64,000 nt of DNA from Channallabes apus (taxonomy: Eukaryota > Chordata > Actinopteri > Siluriformes > Clariidae), in NCBI GenBank assembly GCA_030522415.1, contig CM060104.1, positions 19,512,825 through 19,576,824 on the forward strand, given 5' to 3'. The position numbers and the translations under genes were made by a program. Shown here in pieces: positions 61,108 through 64,000 of this stretch; the stretch's first letter is position 1, and every line of letters starts with the position of its first letter. The notes beneath the pieces are model-generated. The model made no database searches. It saw only the letters and a list, made by a program, of their open reading frames with translations, and was not told the origin of the DNA.

Positions 61108-61965
61108 GGCAATAAGGCATTCTAAATCGACAATAGCATCATTCTAATACTCCTTTTCCACTGCATAGTACGGCACGACACGGTTCAGTTCAACTCACTT
61201 CGGTTCGGCGCAGTTTGGCTCGGTTTGCTCTTCCACTGCAGTGTAGTAACGCTTTAGCGTGGGCGGGATTACTCACGCGCGCGGCGCCGCTACTGCCGTG
61301 ACGTCATCGTAAGCGCGCCACAAACACACACACAACAATGGAGCATATCGACGGCATGGTGTTCTTCATTCTCGGCATGTGGATGTTTTTAACAGCGAGA
61401 CGAAGGAGTTTGTTTCAAAAGAGGCCGACGGTTAATACAAAAAGGTGCGTGCGATCCTTCTCTGGCTGTTTCTAAATATATCGGTTCTGTTGTGTCTCGT
61501 GTCGCAAGTTCGGTGACGCAGTAATGACGATTTTCTCCGGCTAATCAGTGACTAGCGTGTTTACACGTCACGTTTTGGTAACGGTTCGGCGTGCTTGGAA
61601 CCTCGGCTGAGGTGGTACTGAAAAAAAGGACCAGGTACTATGTACTGTCCCAGTGGAAAACCCTCCAAAAGTGAGTAGAACTGAACCGTGTCGTGTCGTA
61701 CTATGCAGTGGAAAAGCGCCAAAATACTCACTGCCCTCCATTCTGTGTTCAATAACAATTTCTATACAAAAATATGTCTGTGCAAGTCAAGAGAACTCTG
61801 GACAAATATAAAATTAGTCAGATTGTAATCCATCATAATGAACAGAAACTGATCGAGCTCACCTTTCTCTGGACTGATGTATTTCACATCAAGCTTTGAT
61901 GTCTTATCACTGTTTGTAGTTACATAATGCACAGCATCAGCACGGGGACTGATCCTTCGTGGCAT
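48221..61965 (-). CDS. SET domain / zinc finger / tyrosine-recombinase-like fusion protein
   Basis: Exons (minus): 61965-61863, 57688-57526, 57229-57028, 56519-56466, 56199-56089, 55786-55733, 55467-55357, 55059-55006, 54740-54630, 54332-54279, 53961-53893, 53045-51029, 50862-50800, 50687-50598 and 48453-48221. All phases join, giving 1162 residues. Exons 1-3 encode a KMT5A-like SET domain: [39 protein letters not shown] and [10 protein letters not shown]. Seven small phase-0 exons form a repeated linker. The 2-kb exon has an acidic/Ser-rich start, two zinc fingers and a tyrosine-recombinase-like domain ([27 protein letters not shown]…YY). The last exon carries [13 protein letters not shown] and a C-x2-C before a basic end. 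Nearby ATG 63567 could add a 10-residue extension in frame. I know of fish proteins with this general make-up, annotated as KMT5A-like; function is unknown. A nuclear DNA-binding role is inference. Confidence 0.75.
48642..50190 (+). mobile_element. Tc1-like transposon, near full length, defective
   Basis: Terminal repeats of about 190 bp (cagtggcttgcaaaagtattc…gattccaaacatttttt and its reverse). The transposase starts at 48986 ([18 protein letters not shown]). It is broken by a frameshift near 49085, a TAG at about 49239 and a small deletion at about 49381 (tttgcacagcaaacatg). Its C-terminal 128 codons (49593-49979) keep [23 protein letters not shown] and the DDE context. It sits in the last intron of the SET-recombinase gene, on the opposite strand. 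Confidence 0.93.
51029..53045 (-). CDS. Large exon: zinc fingers and tyrosine-recombinase-like domain
   Basis: This exon of the SET-fusion gene reads 672 codons without a break. It follows acceptor tttttag|ATG and ends at donor aatg|gtatat, so its ATG is probably internal. Exon-relative residues: 1-100 acidic and Ser-rich; C126-x2-C129-x9-H139-x4-H144 zinc finger; C208-x2-C211-x11-H223-x3-C227 second finger; 255-450 helical, comparable in place to a core-binding region; 465-640 recombinase-like. Candidate catalytic positions: R477 (RREGE), K524 (GKRG), R597 (KLRK), H623 (LGHD) and Y632 (EYY). The H of the H-x-x-R box is replaced by T594. The fold is that of tyrosine recombinases (phage integrase, Crypton, DIRS); the nearest mobile relative is unknown to me. 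Loss of the box-II His suggests a domesticated DNA-binding role, but activity cannot be excluded. Confidence 0.85.
53189..53758 (-). mobile_element. Tc1-like transposon remnant
   Basis: 'cactatatagacaaaagtattgggacacctgaccattacacc' to 'ggtctatcccaatacttttgta' are the ends of a very common fish Tc1-like family. Middle words (gaccccccctttgcagctagaacagcttcca; gctgagttgctgttgactctaaacgcttcca) are its reverse-strand transposase, with most of the gene deleted. Lies between two exons of the SET-fusion gene. Confidence 0.88.
54240..56775 (-). repeat. Tandem array of 727-733 bp units, each with two coding exons
   Basis: About 3.5 copies, very similar to each other. Each unit holds a 54-bp exon ([18 protein letters not shown]) and a 111-bp exon ([20 protein letters not shown], then 17 residues ending in [17 protein letters not shown]), both phase 0 with conserved splice sites. 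54-bp exons end at 56466, 55733, 55006 and 54279; 111-bp exons end at 56089, 55357 and 54630. Period is 733, 727 and 727 bp by the first series. Copies differ by a few substitutions, mostly in the first unit. Confidence 0.92.
57883..58680 (+). mobile_element. L1-like LINE fragment (ORF1 and start of ORF2)
   Basis: An ATG frame at 57885-58229 encodes an L1 ORF1-like coiled-coil start ([34 protein letters not shown]). It is followed after a frameshift by [12 protein letters not shown], the conserved ORF1 RNA-binding motif. Near 58608-58650 the words read [12 protein letters not shown], like the ORF2 endonuclease start. Most of ORF2 is missing. Lies in intron 1 of the SET-fusion gene (opposite strand). 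Confidence 0.8.
58681..59121 (+). mobile_element. Tc1-like remnant (5' part), split by another Tc1 element
   Basis: The frame starting at 58811 reads [20 protein letters not shown] and then the HTH-like [18 protein letters not shown] of a fish Tc1-like family. The copy is interrupted at 'ggggctgcata' by the element 59122-60613 and resumes at 60616 with 'gccgcagatcagtcagggt', as the uninterrupted family sequence would. Confidence 0.75.
59122..60613 (+). mobile_element. Tc1-like transposon nested in another Tc1 copy, defective
   Basis: Near-identical relative of 48642-50190 with both ends present (gtggcttgcaaaagtattcg…cgaatacttttgcaagccactg) and TA on each side. The N-terminal HTH region is shortened (deletion after 'cattcagaacaaggagagcgc'). 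The same small deletion 'tttgcacagcaaacatg' breaks the frame. The C-terminal 128 codons (59998-60384) are open, with [15 protein letters not shown]. Confidence 0.93.
60720..61106 (+). mobile_element. Possible LINE 3' end with (ATA)n tail
   Basis: The sequence ends 'gtgaaactaattaaataaaaaatataataataataat…' (ATA/AAT tract 61072-61106), like L1-type 3' ends in fish. It may be the 3' end of the LINE begun at 57883, with its middle lost and two Tc1 copies inserted. Inference. Confidence 0.45.
61152..61722. mobile_element. Inverted-repeat element with GC-rich promoter-like interior
   Basis: About 45-bp ends: ttttccactgcatagtacgg…cacggttcagttcaactcact and, reversed, gagtagaactgaaccgtg…gtactatgcagtggaaaag. 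AATACT flanks both sides (61146-61151, 61723-61728). The interior holds a GC box (gggcggg, about 61261), a CRE (tgacgtca, 61299-61306) and an ATG at 61338 opening [17 protein letters not shown] up to a donor-like aaaaag|gtgcg (61445). Superfamily unclear. Confidence 0.7.
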
Positions 61966-62442
61966 CTTTAACTCTACAGAAAATGTAAACACAGTATAGT
62001 TATATGATTTTTAGTGCCCAGTGATGTTCAGGTCTGAATATATAATATATTACTTTAACTTATATTAATATATCCTGCATCTCGTATGTTTCCCTAATGC
62101 AAATTAGTGCAATTTTAATCTGCAAAATTATTCTACGCTGTCAGATGACTTGTGAATGGATACTTTAGAAGAAAGTAAAATAATTGTACATTTTCCCCTA
62201 ACCAATCGGCCAAAAAGAGACCTAAACGAGCCTTAGGAATCCTCCTAATTGTGGCCTCGATTAAAAAAATAAATTAATAATTACCTTAACTGGTTTACCC
62301 AGCCCTGTCCACGATTTCAGAGGTTATAAACTACACCCGTCAGCCAACTGAATACCCTGACTTAGTTTTAATAACTTTTCGGACTTTCTAGTTTGCTAGA
62401 CAGGTTGTGGTGTATGCTAACCCAGTTGGCTAGAAAAGTCTC

Positions 62443-63425
62443 ATAGATATATACACTGACTAGATGCGTCAGCGCGGACCCCATCTTGTGTCGGGTGAAG
62501 CCGTGTCTACTCTGCATTAGTTAACATTGGCAGAGAACTAACAACGATTAAAATCACCTTAATCTGCTTAATTTTCAAGTGATTTTCAAGCCGTTTGGTT
62601 TATTATAAATGTCAGACATATATTTATAATATAATGAATTAATCTAAGTTCTATCATAAATATGTGATATATCATATACAATACAATACTTAGAAAGAGA
62701 AATTTTAAGCTTTTGATATTAATCTACTTCAAAACTAGGTGCAAGTTTATTATTCTGCCACTTCAGTGAACTTAAAATTACCTATTGTTACTTACCTTAG
62801 CCTAGTCTACTGCACACACAATGGCTACACTGGTGTGATATCCATACTTAAAAATACATGTTAATTAAAACATTTGAATTGTACTGGTTTATTTTGTACA
62901 TCCGCAAGCCTGCAATACAATGACCAGCGTAAAATGGTCAGGAAGTCCATAATAGTTTTTTCCCCCACTTTATTTGTTTAACTCATGCCTTTATTAATTT
63001 AAATTTTGCTCTATTATTTATCTATTTATTTATATTTTATATAGACTTTATTTTTTTTATTATTCATGTTTTTTTTCATATCAGTATCAGCATCCTTGTA
63101 ATTGTTTTGTGCAATTGTAGAACAAATTAATTAGTTATGTAGGTGTGTCTAAGTATTATATTGTATGACATATCACATATTTATGATAGAACATAGATTA
63201 ATTCATTATTTTACTTATATCAAATAATTTATTATTATGTCTTACATTTATAATATACCAAACGGCTTGAAAATTAAGCAGATGAAGGTGATTTTAATCC
63301 TTGTTAGTCTCTCTGCCAATGTTAACTAATGCAGAGTGGACGCGGCTTCCCCCGACACAAGATGGCGGCGATGTTGCCGTGTGCTTACAGGCCCAAGGCG
63401 ACTTCTAGTCAGTATATATATCTAT
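62443..63425. mobile_element. Foldback element (about 1 kb) with long inverted arms
   Basis: The left arm (catagatatatacactgactag…atcttgtgtcggg…ctgcattagttaacattggcagag…ttttcaagccgtttggt…ctatcataaatatgtgatat) recurs in reverse order and complement at 63130-63425. Arms are about 280-300 bp and 85-95% alike by eye. The right arm contains caagatggcggcg (YY1-like, 63359). No coding frame. Confidence 0.85.
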
Positions 63426-63545
63426 GGTAAAGTCCGCTAGCATAGCAGCCGCGTTTACATTTCAGTTAGTTATAAAATCCTTAAAACACACAAAAAACTA
63501 TTACAAGCGGTACATGTTACCCATAGATATAAAAAACAAACATAC

Positions 63546-63737
63546 CTTTCGTGGTATTTAGATGCATTTCCTCGTGTCAGCGCGGAATACCGTAGAATCT
63601 CGCATTAGGCCGATAGCCTTTGGCTTCCACCTTTTAGCAGGATAAGCAATGGAGATGGGTATTGTAGTTCTTTTTCTCTTCCTGTGTAGCGTGAACGGAC
63701 CAATCGCGCAGTAAAAAAAAACTACAATCCACTATTC
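63546..63737 (-). promoter_or_regulatory. Probable promoter and first exon of the SET-fusion gene
   Basis: On the minus strand, ATG 63567 opens MHLNTTK to donor aaag|gtatgt (63546/63545). Its phase fits the acceptor tctgtag at 61974, giving an in-frame extension before [10 protein letters not shown]. Upstream are 'actacaatacccatctcc' (63651-63668), resembling a ZNF143/SBS site, a CCAAT box (63700-63704) and, on the plus strand, another actacaatcc (63721). The region is GC-richer than its flanks. Confidence 0.45.
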
Positions 63738-64000
63738 TCGGCCTCGGGCGCTTCATTCACCGTTTAAAGATTTTTAAAAAGCATACCCACACTCCGCAAA
63801 TTTATTAATTATTATTAAGTACATAAATTACATAAAAAATATAAATTTTATTTTCTCTGTTTGTTATTACTGTAGAGATTTTGCTAATGATTTAACTGTT
63901 ATCTAACAATTTTTGGCCATAAACTTTTTGCATATCTACATAATCTGTTTATTTGAACATATTCTATAAAAATTCTAAACTATTAAATGATATGTAATTA

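Overview
This window is vertebrate, almost certainly teleost fish, nuclear DNA. The genes are split into small exons with GT/AG boundaries and matching phases. The background is AT-rich and carries many tRNA-derived SINEs of the DANA/V-SINE type, Tc1/mariner remnants, microsatellites and a LINE. The SINE type and repeat mix fit a catfish or another otophysan, but that is inference. There are no bacterial-type operons, CRISPR arrays or tRNA/rRNA genes.

Layout from left to right. (1) 349-3715 (+) is the 3' part of an MS4A-family four-span membrane gene. (2) 5208-10163 (+) is a second, complete MS4A-family gene of 181 codons. (3) 13286-19959 (+) is nudt17, with eight exons and an intact Nudix box. 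(4) 19960-23340 is a gene-poor gap. (5) 23341-26114 (-) is a transmembrane mucin that I identify as MUC1-like from its juxtamembrane/TM motif, cytoplasmic tail and neighbourhood. Its SEA module lies N-terminal to the Ser/Thr-rich region instead of next to the membrane. (6) 27122-28815 (+) is a small IgV-type receptor with a J-like motif and an ITIM-like tail. (7) 33008-46805 (+) is the 5' part of mtx1 (metaxin-1). Five exons match the family; the exons for the C-terminal half are not in the window, and the last exon runs into a stop and an AATAAA. The muc1-mtx1 pairing recalls mammalian MUC1-THBS3-MTX1, but no thbs3 is seen. (8) 48221-61965, possibly to 63567 (-), is the most unusual locus. 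It is a large spliced gene encoding a KMT5A-like SET domain, repeated linker exons, two zinc fingers, a tyrosine-recombinase (integrase)-like domain and a conserved-looking C-terminal module. It contains a 727-733 bp tandem array in which a pair of phase-0 exons is repeated (4 + 3 copies).

Mobile elements are dense. They include about seven DANA-type SINEs, two copies of another tRNA-derived SINE, and at least ten Tc1-like remnants. Two of the Tc1-like copies are near-identical and full length, and one of these is nested in another element. There is also a hAT-like element with a MITE and a SINE inside it, an L1-like LINE fragment, a GC-rich inverted-repeat element carrying promoter motifs, and a roughly 1 kb foldback element.

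The genes do not form one pathway. The shared theme is membrane and immune-surface proteins (two MS4A, a mucin, an IgV receptor) plus mitochondrial and housekeeping genes (nudt17, mtx1), next to a host/transposon-like chimeric gene. Exon models were built by eye from splice signals and reading frame and have no transcript support.
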